Assembly: GCA_033762315.1 (NCBI GenBank)
Contig: JANRLS010000276.1
Coordinates: 73,784 to 137,783 of the forward strand
Length of the DNA: 64,000 nucleotides
From: CAYLLN01 sp033762315
GTDB lineage: Bacteria > Planctomycetota > Planctomycetia > Pirellulales > Pirellulaceae
Reading direction: 5' to 3'
A program made the position numbers and the translations under genes. The notes under the pieces were generated by a model. That model was not told the origin of the DNA, searched no databases, and was given only the letters and a program-made list of their open reading frames with translations. Below are positions 35,326-45,545 of this stretch, piece after piece. Numbering within the stretch: position 1 is the stretch's first letter; each line of letters begins with the position of its first letter.

Positions 35326-37515
35326 GTGCCGACGACAATTCAACGCGCAGCCCTGGCGCTGCTAGCCTTGATCCTTGCCGCCCCCGCCGTTGCGCCTGCC
35401 GCCGAAGGGGGCCTCGATCCCTCGCGCCTGCCCGGCATCGTGGTGGATGATTCCGACGCGACGGTTGAAGGAACCTGGACCGAGTCCGCCCATACGCGGC
35501 CGTTCGTTGGTGTGGGCTATTTGTATGCTCCCGGCGGCGCGGGGCAGGTGGTGAAGTTCCCGGTCGAAATCAAGACCGCGGGGACCTATCAGGTGCTCAC
35601 GTCGTACACTCCGGGACCCAACCGCAGCACCAAGGCGGTGGTGCTGATTCCCACCCCCGATGGGGACCAGCCCGTGGTGGTGAACCAGCAGAATCGCCCG
35701 GCGGGGCCGATGTCGTTTCAGTCGCTCGGCGAATTCAGCTTCGAGGCGGGGAAGATCGAGATCACCGTGTCGGCCGAAGGGAATGACAAGGGGGTGGTCA
35801 TTGCCGATGCGATTCATGTGATCGCGCCCGAGGAGTTTGCCAAATACAAGGCCGACTTCGAGAAGAACACCCCGAAGTTCCTCGCCGCCGTGACCCCCGA
35901 TCCGAACAAAAAGCCGGACCCGAAAAAGCCGGTGGTCAAGAAGCCCGTCCCCAAGCCGGATGCAAAGCCCACCCAATCGGCCGAGGAGAAAGCTCCGGCA
36001 TTTGTTCGGCAGGCCCCCGCCAAGCCGCTGGCGAAGCTGACCGTGGCGGAGCTTGATGCTTTGATGGAGAAGCATGTCGGCGGAATCGCCGATGCGGCGA
36101 TTGTGGCCGACGAAGACTATCTCCGCCGCGTGACGCTCGATCTGATCGGCCGCCAGCCGACGATGCCCGAATCGCAGGCGTTTGCCGCCGATAACTCGGC
36201 CGATAAGCGGGCGAAGCTCGTCGAAAAGCTGCTTGCCTCGCCGGAATTCGGCACCAACTGGGCCAACTATTGGAGCGACGTCATCAGCTATCGCACGCCG
36301 TCGCCGGAGCTGACCTTCCTCAACTACGGCACGCTCAAGGGTTGGCTCGCGGGCGAGTTCAACGGCGGCAAAGGCTGGGACGAAACGACGTATAAGATCA
36401 TCACCGCCGTGGGCAAAGTGGGCGAAAACCCGGCAGCGACGTTCGTCGGCTTTCATCAGGCGGACAAGTCGCGGCTGGCCTCGGAAACGACCCGCGTCTT
36501 TTTGAGCACGCAGATTCAGTGTGCCGAGTGCCACGACCATAAGTTCATCGACATGCCGCAAGAGACGTTTCACCACGTCGCGGCGTTTTTCGTGCGGGTC
36601 CAGGCGAAGCTGCCGTGGAACGACTCGAATCAGATCATCGTCAGCAGCAAGCCCGCCGGCGAACACAAGATGCCCGAAGGCAAAAGCGAAATGAAGCCGA
36701 TGGCCTTTTCCGAGGCGGAGACGGAGCTCGGCGTGAGCGATATGAAGCGCCGCGTGGAGCTGGCCGAGTGGATTGTCGGGGCCGACAATCCGTGGTTCGC
36801 CAAGGCGTTCACCAACCGCGTTTGGGCCCGCATGATGGGGCGCGGCTTTTGCGAGCCAGTGGATGAAATCGGCGAACTGGGTGACCGCGTGCTTCCCGAA
36901 GTTCATGCCGCTCTGGCCGGCCACTTTGCCGCCAGCCAGTTCGATGTGAAAGACGTCTTCCGCGTCGTCGCCAATAGCCGCAGCTATCAGCGCGAAATTC
37001 GCGATGCCGATCCCAAGGTAGCCAAGCCGTTCGTGACGATTCCGGCTGGCCGTTTGCGGGGGGACGAGGTGTTCGACTCGCTGGCCGCCGGCCTGGGTTT
37101 GCCGAATGTCACGCCAGAACCGGAACCCGCCAAGCCGGGCATTCGCTTTCCGCCACCGCCGAAAAGCACGCGCGACCTGGTGAACGACGCCTTTGGCTTC
37201 GATCCTTCGAGCGAGCAGAGCAACGTCGCCCGTACCATGCAGCAGGCGATGTTCCTGATGAACAACAGGCAGGTGCAAAAGCAGATCGACGCCTCCCCCG
37301 GCGCCGAGACCATGCTCGCCAAGGTGCTTGAGTCCGAAACCGACAACGCCGTCGCGGTCACCCGCCTCTATCAGCAAGTCCTGGCCCGCAAGCCGACTCC
37401 CAAAGAGATCGACATCGCCCAGTCGCACCTGGCGAGCGTCGGCGACCGCAAAACCGGCTTTGAGGATTTGCTCTGGAGCATGGTGAACTCGGCGGAGTTT
37501 TTGAGCCGGCGGTAA
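35326..37515 (+). CDS. Exported golvesin-like domain fused to DUF1549/DUF1553
   Basis: A 729-residue protein with a GTG start and a signal peptide (residues 1-26). The order of domains is unusual. Residues about 37-165 resemble the golvesin / xanthan-lyase C-terminal-type carbohydrate-associated domain (VVDDSDATVEGTW, GYLYAPGGAG, YQVLTSYTPGPNRST). A Lys/Pro linker follows (about 195-225). Then comes DUF1549 with C399-A-E-C-H-D-H-K and DUF1553 (about 480-720, LVNDAFGFDPSSEQSN). There is no N-terminal PSCyt1 heme domain, unlike the gene at 4541. It is presumably a periplasmic partner of the DUF1501 protein encoded downstream (38325), from which a toxin-antitoxin module separates it. Function inferred from family association only. 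Confidence 0.84.
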   Translation: MPTTIQRAALALLALILAAPAVAPAAEGGLDPSRLPGIVVDDSDATVEGTWTESAHTRPFVGVGYLYAPGGAGQVVKFPVEIKTAGTYQVLTSYTPGPNRSTKAVVLIPTPDGDQPVVVNQQNRPAGPMSFQSLGEFSFEAGKIEITVSAEGNDKGVVIADAIHVIAPEEFAKYKADFEKNTPKFLAAVTPDPNKKPDPKKPVVKKPVPKPDAKPTQSAEEKAPAFVRQAPAKPLAKLTVAELDALMEKHVGGIADAAIVADEDYLRRVTLDLIGRQPTMPESQAFAADNSADKRAKLVEKLLASPEFGTNWANYWSDVISYRTPSPELTFLNYGTLKGWLAGEFNGGKGWDETTYKIITAVGKVGENPAATFVGFHQADKSRLASETTRVFLSTQIQCAECHDHKFIDMPQETFHHVAAFFVRVQAKLPWNDSNQIIVSSKPAGEHKMPEGKSEMKPMAFSEAETELGVSDMKRRVELAEWIVGADNPWFAKAFTNRVWARMMGRGFCEPVDEIGELGDRVLPEVHAALAGHFAASQFDVKDVFRVVANSRSYQREIRDADPKVAKPFVTIPAGRLRGDEVFDSLAAGLGLPNVTPEPEPAKPGIRFPPPPKSTRDLVNDAFGFDPSSEQSNVARTMQQAMFLMNNRQVQKQIDASPGAETMLAKVLESETDNAVAVTRLYQQVLARKPTPKEIDIAQSHLASVGDRKTGFEDLLWSMVNSAEFLSRR

Positions 37516-37520
37516 CATGG

Positions 37521-37539
37521 GGCAGGCGTCCCGCCCGCC
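37521..37539. repeat. REP-like palindrome, copy 2
   Basis: The sequence GGCAGGCG-TCC-CGCCCGCC immediately follows the DUF1549/1553 stop codon. It matches the palindromes at 30074 and 52843 with one mismatch in the right arm. It may contribute to transcript end formation for the preceding gene, but no T-run follows. Confidence 0.6.
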
Positions 37540-37569
37540 GAGCAATGCCGCAAGGAATGAAGAGTAGTC

Positions 37570-37887
37570 ATGCAAATCGCCGTAGCGGTCTCACCGACAG
37601 GATTGGGTAGCTTTCGCGCGGAAAGCACGTCACCCTTCACGGTTGTCGCCGAAGGGAGCACGCGCGAGGAGGCAGTATCGAAGGTGCGCTATGAGCTCAA
37701 CAGGCAGCTTGAGCAAGGGAAGGAAGTGGTGATGGTGGAAGTATGCGTCGGCTCGGAAAATCCATGGTTAAGAATGGCCGGCAGACTCAAAGACGACCCC
37801 TTGTTCGATGATTGGCGGGCCGAGGTGGAAGCGTACAGGCGCCAGTGTGACGTTGAGGCGGGCATTGAATACCGCGAACAGCCGTGA
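37570..37887 (+). CDS. Putative antitoxin, HicB-like
   Basis: A 105-residue cytoplasmic protein. The N-terminal half (MQIAVAVSPTGLGSFRAES, STREEAVSKVRYEL) has the strand-then-helix pattern of HicB-like antitoxins, in which a T-x-E-E-A block precedes an amphipathic helix; the C-terminal half is charged. Its stop overlaps the start of a PIN-domain gene (GTGA overlap at 37884-37887), which is the layout of a type II toxin-antitoxin pair. The pairing supports an antitoxin role better than the sequence alone does. It would neutralise the partner PIN ribonuclease and autoregulate; no operator was identified. The partner appears broken. Confidence 0.6.
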   Translation: MQIAVAVSPTGLGSFRAESTSPFTVVAEGSTREEAVSKVRYELNRQLEQGKEVVMVEVCVGSENPWLRMAGRLKDDPLFDDWRAEVEAYRRQCDVEAGIEYREQP

Positions 37888-38305
37888 GCCTGTTCGCCCT
37901 GGACTCGGACATTATCTCGCTATTGAAGAAAGGGGACGCGGTCGTTGCATCGCGAATCTCAAGTCACCCGTCCAGCGAGATTGCGGTCCCGGTGATTGTG
38001 GTGGAGGAAGCACTTAGCGGCTGGTACTCCATGATTCGGAAGGCAAAAACTCCGCGACAACTAGCGCTCAGATACGACGAGCTCGCCAATGCGGTTTCAT
38101 TCCTGTCTGGAATTCGAGTTTTGCCGTTCAGCGAAGCTGCCATTGCCCGATTTCATGATTTATTGAAAGCCAAGTTCAATGTCCGTGCCAACGACCTCCG
38201 AATCGCAGCCATTGCACTCGAGCATAACGCCACGGTGTTACCCGAAACGTTCGTGACTTCATGATCGTACCAGGGTTGAATGTTGAAGATTGGTCGCGCC
38301 CCTAG
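37884..38305 (+). pseudogene. PIN-domain (VapC-like) toxin, frameshifted near its C-terminus
   Basis: A PIN ribonuclease-type toxin. L-D-S-D-I-I-S-L-L at the N-terminus holds the first catalytic Asp, VIVVEEALSG holds the conserved Glu, and NDLRIAAIALEHNA holds the next Asp. The frame then ends early as ATVLPETFVTS at 38264. One base earlier in register, the DNA continues as VTRNVRDF then MIVPGLNVEDW, ending at TAG 38303-38305. That is exactly the expected C-terminal VapC consensus (TRN-x-x-DF ... GL-x-v-ED-W). A one-base loss near 38235-38239 (GTGTT in place of GTGGTT) explains it. The start is a GTG overlapping the antitoxin stop. As written the toxin lacks its last catalytic region and is likely inactive, unless the change is an assembly error. 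Confidence 0.85.
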
Positions 38306-38324
38306 CCTTGAAGGATTCCTCCCC

Positions 38325-39641
38325 ATGCTCCGTACCTTCGCCAACGTCACCACTTCCGCCCACGGCATCGCGTCGCGTCGCGGCTTCCTGAAGACTCTGT
38401 CCGTCGCGGCGGGCGCGGGGGCGGTTTCGCTCTCGTGGCGCGATTTGCTGCTGGCCAAGAGCGATGAGCTGAAAAAGAGCGGCAAGAAGATGATCCTCCT
38501 CTGGATGGATGGGGGGCCGAGCCAGTTTGAGACGTTCAATCCCAAGATCGGCTCGCAGTTTCAAGGGCCGGCGAAGGCGATCAATACGAAGCTGCCGGGG
38601 GTGCAGGTGGCCGAGTATTGGCCGAAGACCGCCCAGGTTATGGACAAGATCGCCTTGATTCGCTCGATGGTCAGCCAGGAGCGGGACCATTTCCGCGCGA
38701 TCAAACTGGTTCGCACCGGCTATCCGATGAAGCCCACGATTCCGTATCCGACGTGGGGTTCGGTCGTCGCCCGTGACCGGTACGATCCCGGCTTCGACCT
38801 GCCGGCTTTCGTGCGGATCGGCAAGCCGCGAATCAAGACGCGCGATGTCAACAGCGGCGTGCTCGGCCCGCGGTACGAATCGTTCAAGATCGATGAAGCG
38901 GGCAAATTGCCCGACGACGTACACCCGACCGTCGATCCGGCCATCTTGCAGCGGCGGCTGGCCTTGGCCGCTAAGCTCGACGGCGAATTCGCCGCCCGTG
39001 GCAGCGCCAAGGCCGCCCGCGAGCAGCAAGAAATCTACAATCGCACCAGCCGGTTCGTCCTCAGCCCGCTTCTTTCGGCCTTCGACCTTTCCAAAGAGCC
39101 CGATTCGCTCCGCGATGCTTACGGCCGCAACTATTTCGGCCAAGGGTGCCTTTTGGCGCGTCGGCTGATCGAGGCGGGGGTGAGCTTCATCGAGGTCATC
39201 AACGGTGGCACGATCAACGACCAAGGGTGGGATACCCACAAAAATGGCTTCGCCGAAATGCCGATCCTGGCCGACGAAACCGATAGCGGCTACGCGATGC
39301 TGCTGACCGACCTGGCCGACCGGGGCCTTTTGGACGACACGCTCGTCGTCTGGATGGGCGAATTCTGCCGCACCCCCAAGTTCGACGCGCAAGGCGGCCG
39401 CGACCACTACAGCGACGGCTGGCAGGTCGGCTTCTCCGGCGGCGGTGTGAAGATGGGGCAGGTGATCGGCTCGACCGACGACGAAGGGGTGAAGGTGAAG
39501 GACCGGCCCGTCGAAGTGAGCGACCTGTTCGTCACCTTCTGCCAGGTGCTCGGCCTCGACCCGCACTCCGAGTATTACACCGAGCTCAACCAGCCGCTGA
39601 AGCTGGTCGAAGGGGGCACGGTCATCAAGGAACTGTTTTAA
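38325..39641 (+). CDS. DUF1501 family exported protein
   Basis: A 438-residue DUF1501 protein. The ATG at 38325 gives an ideal Tat signal (S17-R-R-G-F-L-K23 and an Ala/Gly-rich stretch). Family marks are DGGPSQFETFNPKIG near residue 65 and GEFCRTPKFDAQGGRDHY (short: GEFCRTPKF) near residue 345, where the second shows Cys instead of the usual Gly in GEFGRTP. It normally pairs with a DUF1549/1553 protein; the one encoded at 35326 is upstream on the same strand, separated by the toxin-antitoxin pair. It is probably periplasmic. Activity unknown. Confidence 0.88.
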   Translation: MLRTFANVTTSAHGIASRRGFLKTLSVAAGAGAVSLSWRDLLLAKSDELKKSGKKMILLWMDGGPSQFETFNPKIGSQFQGPAKAINTKLPGVQVAEYWPKTAQVMDKIALIRSMVSQERDHFRAIKLVRTGYPMKPTIPYPTWGSVVARDRYDPGFDLPAFVRIGKPRIKTRDVNSGVLGPRYESFKIDEAGKLPDDVHPTVDPAILQRRLALAAKLDGEFAARGSAKAAREQQEIYNRTSRFVLSPLLSAFDLSKEPDSLRDAYGRNYFGQGCLLARRLIEAGVSFIEVINGGTINDQGWDTHKNGFAEMPILADETDSGYAMLLTDLADRGLLDDTLVVWMGEFCRTPKFDAQGGRDHYSDGWQVGFSGGGVKMGQVIGSTDDEGVKVKDRPVEVSDLFVTFCQVLGLDPHSEYYTELNQPLKLVEGGTVIKELF

Positions 39642-39695
39642 CGCCCCCGCCCGCCGCCATTCCCAATTCGTCCCGATTTTTGGAAATTATCAATC

Positions 39696-39724
39696 TTGAC
39701 TCGACCGCCGGGTCGAAATATTAG
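39696..39724 (+). promoter_or_regulatory. Putative sigma-70 promoter
   Basis: TTGACT at 39696-39701 and TATTAG at 39719-39724 are separated by a 17-base spacer, a good match to a housekeeping promoter. The spacer contains the dyad TCGACC-GCCG-GGTCGA (39701-39716), which could be an operator. It lies about 115 bases upstream of the next gene (39840). Read by eye only. Confidence 0.4.
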
Positions 39725-39839
39725 TTGAGATAGATGGTTTCCCAGTCGCGTCGGCGGCTGCCAGACGACCCCAGCGGCGTCGGGACGAAACCGGGCGATT
39801 CGACAAGGCTGGGGCCGCCTCTCCCGCGATGCACTCGCT

Positions 39840-40388
39840 ATGGAGATGGTGTTTCTCATGACTGCCCGCCCCTCGGCTTTGAGCCGCTTCTTCGCCGGCG
39901 TTTGTGAATACGTCTTCCAGGCTCGCCTGGGAGTGGCCGATCCGCCGCTCGTCGATTATCTCAGCGATCTGATGCTGCGATTCTCGCGGCTCGACACGGT
40001 CCATCGCTTTCGCAATTTGTCGGGGCGGCCGGTGCTGGAAGTGGCCGATATGCTGGCCGAGGCGGAACAGCGCGTGGGGCTGGCCAGGCGGGACGTGCAT
40101 CGCCACATTGGCGACGTGACGCTGTTCTGGACGGGCGTTTATCCCGAATCGCTCCCCAAGCTGCGCGGCGCGGAGACGAAAGACTTCTTCATCGACTATT
40201 GCTCGCAAGGCAAGAAGGCGTATCTCATCGCCAGCACCATCGCCACCGACCGCGAGCAAGACACCGAAAGCGAGTTGCTCCACCGCCTGAGCAGCCAGTT
40301 CGAGCTGTGCGCCTATGGCCTGGGCGAAGTTCGCCGCGAATGGGAACGCCGCGACGACGAGGAATCGCCCCGGCTGGTGGTGGAATAA
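39840..40388 (+). CDS. Hypothetical protein, planctomycete-type
   Basis: A 182-residue cytoplasmic protein without a signal peptide. It is mostly helical: ALSRFFAGVCEYVFQARLGV, LVDYLSDLMLRFSRLD, VLEVADMLAEAEQRVG, and ELLHRLSSQFELCAYGLGEVRREWE. The pattern of an N-terminal LSRFFAGVCEYVFQARLGVADPPL and a late RDVHRHIGDVTLFWTGVYPE is familiar from planctomycete genomes, where it is annotated only as a conserved hypothetical; I cannot name a domain. An internal ATG (MTARPSAL) is an alternative start. It is convergent with the GH57 gene, 14 bases away. Function unknown. Confidence 0.6.
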   Translation: MEMVFLMTARPSALSRFFAGVCEYVFQARLGVADPPLVDYLSDLMLRFSRLDTVHRFRNLSGRPVLEVADMLAEAEQRVGLARRDVHRHIGDVTLFWTGVYPESLPKLRGAETKDFFIDYCSQGKKAYLIASTIATDREQDTESELLHRLSSQFELCAYGLGEVRREWERRDDEESPRLVVE

Positions 40389-40402
40389 GCGGCGGACCTG
40401 CC

Positions 40403-42580
40403 TCAAGCTGGGGTGGCTTCGAGGCGGTTGGGGGCGGGTCGCATCCGCGATTCGGCCAGGGCGGTGCTGGCAGTGAGCAGGATTGTCACCGACCAGCGGC
40501 CGGAAGCGTCGCCGCGAACCACCCAGTGCGGGATGGCGACGACCGACTGGTGAACCAGCTCGAAGCCCCCTTCCGACTGGCTGACGGTCTCGATGGGAAA
40601 GGTCCACAAGCTGGTGGGACGATTGATCTTGAGCGACACGTCGATGCCGAGCCATTCATCGACCATCCCCAGGCTTTCGACATCGTGCAGGTCGAGCTGC
40701 GTGCCGAGCTGCCCCAGCCGCTGCCCGGCAAGATCGTGGAAATAGCGGTCGTCGGCCCCACTGGGGAGGCCAGCGAAATTGAGCTCGACGCCAAAATGCA
40801 GCGGCAGGTCGGTGGGGACATTTTCGAGCAAGTAGGTGATTTCAAGCGTCGGACTGCCGGCAGCCAGGGTGATTCCCTTGGTGACGCGAATTTCTCGGTC
40901 TCCCACGCGGCCGAGGCGTGACAGTTGCACCTGGATGCGGTCGGCGGCGCGGCGGATTTTCGATTCGTAGGCAGCCTGGATGAAATCCCCCAGCTCGTTC
41001 GCTTCGCCCCGATGGACCTGGTCGCGCGTCGCCCCCAGCTCGAAGAAATGGTCGAGCAGGCTCTTGCGCGGAGCCGGATCGTATTGCAGCCGCTCGTCGA
41101 GGCCCGCCTGCTTGAAGATCACCCGGTCGTGGATGCTGGCGACGTTGCCGTTCTGGTTGCTCGGCCCAGCAATCACCTTGCGATGATACGACTCCGGCCG
41201 GCGGGCAAGCGAGGCGAGCAGGTTGTGGCAGATGGAGCGTACGTCGAGTTCGTACATCATCCCCCCGCTGGCGGGCGCGAGCAGGGCGATCAGCTTGTCG
41301 CCGGCGAGGCGCACCTCCGGGCGGGCATCGAAGTTGAAGTCATCGACCGTCGCTTCGACATACGAGCCGGTTTTGCCCGTGGCCTGATCGATCAGGTTGT
41401 CGGCCGCGATCAATTGGTTATAAATCGCGTTCCGCAGGTGGGGCAAATAGATGCCGCCAAATGCGCCGTGCCAGTAGGGGCAATTGCACTGGCCCCGATA
41501 AAGCGCCTGGCGAGCGTGGTTGAAAGATTCTCCCGCCGCGCCGTCCTTTTCGGCCTGGGCGACGCGCTTGCTGACCATCATCATCCGGGCATACATCTCG
41601 TTGGCTTCGGGATACTTCACCTTGAAATTCCGCCAGAAGCCCCCCTGAAAAAACCGCTTGATCCGCGGCCAGCGCGGGTCGTGCTCCAGTTCGTGATAGA
41701 GGTGGTCGTATTCCACCTGCTGGTTCACGGGCAAGGCCCACTCGGTCATTTCGCGGTAGGAGCAATCGGGCAGATACACCTTGCCGGCCGGCGGCACGCT
41801 GGCGGTCGCTTCCGCCAGCGTCGTCGTTTGCAGCCAGCTGCGGTTGGCGACCAGAGCGTCGAAAAATCGGCGCAGCCAGCCATGCTCATAAACGTGTTTT
41901 TTCGTTTCCGGCCAGGTGCCGAACTTTTCGCCATCGTCGCCAAACACGAGCACCGAGTGCGGATGCTTCTCGGCAATGCCGCGAAGATAGTCGATCGTGG
42001 CGTGCGGCTCTTGAAAGGGAATGGTATAGCGGAGTGGCTCGCTGCCGGGAAAGATCGAGAGGGTGCGGCCGTCGTCTTCGGTGATGTAGTAGCTGTAAAG
42101 CTGCTCGTCGATGAGGCCGGCGTTTTTGAAGTGAAAATCGTCGAGTACCGTGTACTTCATGCCAGCGGCGGCGAGGTCGGCGGTGAGCGAAGCCTCCCAA
42201 ACGCGCTCGGGCATCCACATGCCCTGCACCTTGGCGCCCAGCCGGTTTTCGAGCCAGCGCGAATAGGTGGTGATTTGCCCCACGCGGTCGCGCGGGGGAA
42301 TCATCGTCATGATCGGCTCGTAATAGGGGCCGCCGACGATTTCGATTCGTCCGGCGGCAACGAGCCGCGCCACGCGATCGACATATTCCGGATGCCGCTC
42401 GTCGAGCCAGTCCATCAGCGGGCCGCTGGTGTGCAGCGAGATGACGAGGTCGCGATAGCTTTCAAAAACATCGAGAAACGGCAGGTAGCTGTCTTGATAG
42501 GCCTGCTCGAAGACGCCATCAAAATTGCCGACCGGCTGGTGATTGTGCAGAACAAGGCAAAGGCGAATCGGATGGGTCAT
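40403..42580 (-). CDS. GH57 alpha-amylase / 4-alpha-glucanotransferase
   Basis: A 725-residue enzyme of glycoside hydrolase family 57, resembling the thermostable 4-alpha-glucanotransferase/amylopullulanase group. H12-N-H14-Q-P16 forms conserved region 1; W122-M-P-E125-R-V-W-E holds the catalytic nucleophile Glu125; and L211-V-F-G-D-D216-G-E-K holds the acid/base Asp. C-terminal beta-rich domains of the DUF1925/DUF1926 type follow. I chose the start at 42580 because it begins MTHPIRLCLVLHNHQP directly. The enzyme degrades or rearranges alpha-1,4-glucans. It is the last gene of an operon that begins with glgA and galT, so it probably serves glycogen turnover. The opposite strand is also long and open but has no family content. 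Confidence 0.88.
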   Translation of the reverse strand: MTHPIRLCLVLHNHQPVGNFDGVFEQAYQDSYLPFLDVFESYRDLVISLHTSGPLMDWLDERHPEYVDRVARLVAAGRIEIVGGPYYEPIMTMIPPRDRVGQITTYSRWLENRLGAKVQGMWMPERVWEASLTADLAAAGMKYTVLDDFHFKNAGLIDEQLYSYYITEDDGRTLSIFPGSEPLRYTIPFQEPHATIDYLRGIAEKHPHSVLVFGDDGEKFGTWPETKKHVYEHGWLRRFFDALVANRSWLQTTTLAEATASVPPAGKVYLPDCSYREMTEWALPVNQQVEYDHLYHELEHDPRWPRIKRFFQGGFWRNFKVKYPEANEMYARMMMVSKRVAQAEKDGAAGESFNHARQALYRGQCNCPYWHGAFGGIYLPHLRNAIYNQLIAADNLIDQATGKTGSYVEATVDDFNFDARPEVRLAGDKLIALLAPASGGMMYELDVRSICHNLLASLARRPESYHRKVIAGPSNQNGNVASIHDRVIFKQAGLDERLQYDPAPRKSLLDHFFELGATRDQVHRGEANELGDFIQAAYESKIRRAADRIQVQLSRLGRVGDREIRVTKGITLAAGSPTLEITYLLENVPTDLPLHFGVELNFAGLPSGADDRYFHDLAGQRLGQLGTQLDLHDVESLGMVDEWLGIDVSLKINRPTSLWTFPIETVSQSEGGFELVHQSVVAIPHWVVRGDASGRWSVTILLTASTALAESRMRPAPNRLEATPA

Positions 42581-42763
42581 GGCGGGATGATTGCGGGCCA
42601 AGGTGCTGCTAGCGACTGGTGGAAATTCTAGGGATGCTGCGCTGCCGGGAAATAGCCAAAAGTGGAGCAGCCAGCCCCGCGCGCAGCGAGGGTCGAGCGA
42701 CTTTCGGGAATTATCGGCAAGGTTTCCGCGCCTGGGCCACGGAATCCAATCGTTACCATCGAG

Positions 42764-43771
42764 CTACGCGGGCCGAGCGGGAGAGGCTCGCAGATGGGCG
42801 GCGGCCGCTTCGGGAGGATAGGGGTTGATGAAGCAACCCGTGCTCCACTCGAAGCCGGCCACCTTGGTCAGGCGCGGCACGATCTCGATATGCCAGTGAT
42901 AGTGGTCGTGCGGACGCATGTCAAACGGCTGGGTGTGCAAATAGTAGTTATAAGCCGTTTGGCCGCTGGCACGTTCGATACGACCGATCACGTCCTGCAT
43001 GAGTTGCGCAAATTCGCCAAATTCCCCATCTTGCAGCGATTCGTATCGCGACTGGTGTGCGAGCGGGGCCACCCAAACCTCGTAGCCGAAGCGGCTGGCA
43101 TAGGGACAGAAGGCGACGAACCGCTCCGACTGGGCGACGATCCGCTCTTCTTGGGCCACTTCCGCCGCAATCAGGTCCACCAGCAGCGACCGGCCATGCT
43201 GGGCGAAATAGTCGCCGCTGCTGGACAGTTCGGTCTCGACCACTTCGGGCACGCCGGGCAAAGCCATCAGTTGGCTATGGACGTGCTCCAGCGACGCTCC
43301 CGCCGCCGAGCCGACGTTCTTGAAGATCTGAACATATTGGTAGCTGCCATCGGCCTTGAGATCGCGAATCCGGTCCCGATAAGCCCGAAACACCACTTCC
43401 GCCTCGGCCACTGTCAGCTCCGAAAGACTCGCCACATGTCGCGGCGATTCGATAATCACCTCATGCCGGCCAAAGCCCGGCACCGCGCCGGCGGGCGCAA
43501 TCGAACCGAGCGGTAGCGCCCCCCCGCCGAGCACGGTCGCGGTTTGCACGGCGGGAAACTTGTTGGGCACCACCCGCGCCAGCCAGCCGCGGCCGTTCTT
43601 TTTATAGACGGCCACCGCGTCGGGCGTTTCGCGCTCGTTCCCCGCGCAAAAGGGACAGGGGATTGGCTGACGACTCGGAAGCGGTTCGAGAAACTCGTTC
43701 GGCCGCCCCGCGCGCTCCGTGCCGATAATCACCCAGCGGCGCGACAGCGGCTCTTGGCGGTATTCGGACAT
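42764..43771 (-). CDS. galT: Galactose-1-phosphate (hexose-1-phosphate) uridylyltransferase
   Basis: A 335-residue enzyme with the GalT HIT fold. A Cys pair lies in C39-P-F-C42-A-G-N-E, and the active-site motif is E162-H163-V-H165-S-Q167, with His as nucleophile. The partner His/Asp segments RPHDHYHWHIEIVPR (short: DHYHWHIEI) lie near residue 290. It transfers uridylyl groups between UDP-glucose and galactose-1-phosphate, or another hexose-1-phosphate. It sits between glgA (15 bases upstream) and the GH57 gene downstream on the same strand; glgA-galT-GH57 suggests sugar-nucleotide supply for glycogen metabolism. GalE and GalK are not in the window, so its substrate may not be galactose. Confidence 0.88.
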   Translation of the reverse strand: MSEYRQEPLSRRWVIIGTERAGRPNEFLEPLPSRQPIPCPFCAGNERETPDAVAVYKKNGRGWLARVVPNKFPAVQTATVLGGGALPLGSIAPAGAVPGFGRHEVIIESPRHVASLSELTVAEAEVVFRAYRDRIRDLKADGSYQYVQIFKNVGSAAGASLEHVHSQLMALPGVPEVVETELSSSGDYFAQHGRSLLVDLIAAEVAQEERIVAQSERFVAFCPYASRFGYEVWVAPLAHQSRYESLQDGEFGEFAQLMQDVIGRIERASGQTAYNYYLHTQPFDMRPHDHYHWHIEIVPRLTKVAGFEWSTGCFINPYPPEAAAAHLRASPARPA

Positions 43772-43786
43772 GCGCCCCTCGCGCTG

Positions 43787-45292
<1,506 letters not shown>

Positions 45293-45545
45293 GAGGCAAC
45301 TCCCGGCGGGCAGCGGATCGACGCAACATCGGCAGCCATAGAGGGTTATAACGTAGCCCCCGCCCCCCGGCCAGCGGCGGTTGCGCCCCGCGGGCCGATT
45401 TTTCCGCCCCTTGGGGCACGATGCGCGTTACCCGCGCCTTATTCAAACAATTCGGCCACCGGAATGACGAGCCCCGCCGGTTCCGGGTCGGCAGCCGTGC
45501 GACCACGACCGCGACGTATTCCTCGACTTTTCCAACGACATTCCC

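Noticed and set aside
35362..37575. A long minus-strand frame opposite the golvesin-DUF1549 gene
   Set aside because: The plus strand encodes clear DUF1549/1553 domains; the antisense translation is compositionally biased with no motif.
40925..42631. A long plus-strand frame opposite GH57
   Set aside because: GH57 motifs (HNHQP, MPERVWE, FGDDGEK) are on the minus strand; the antisense frame is a shadow.
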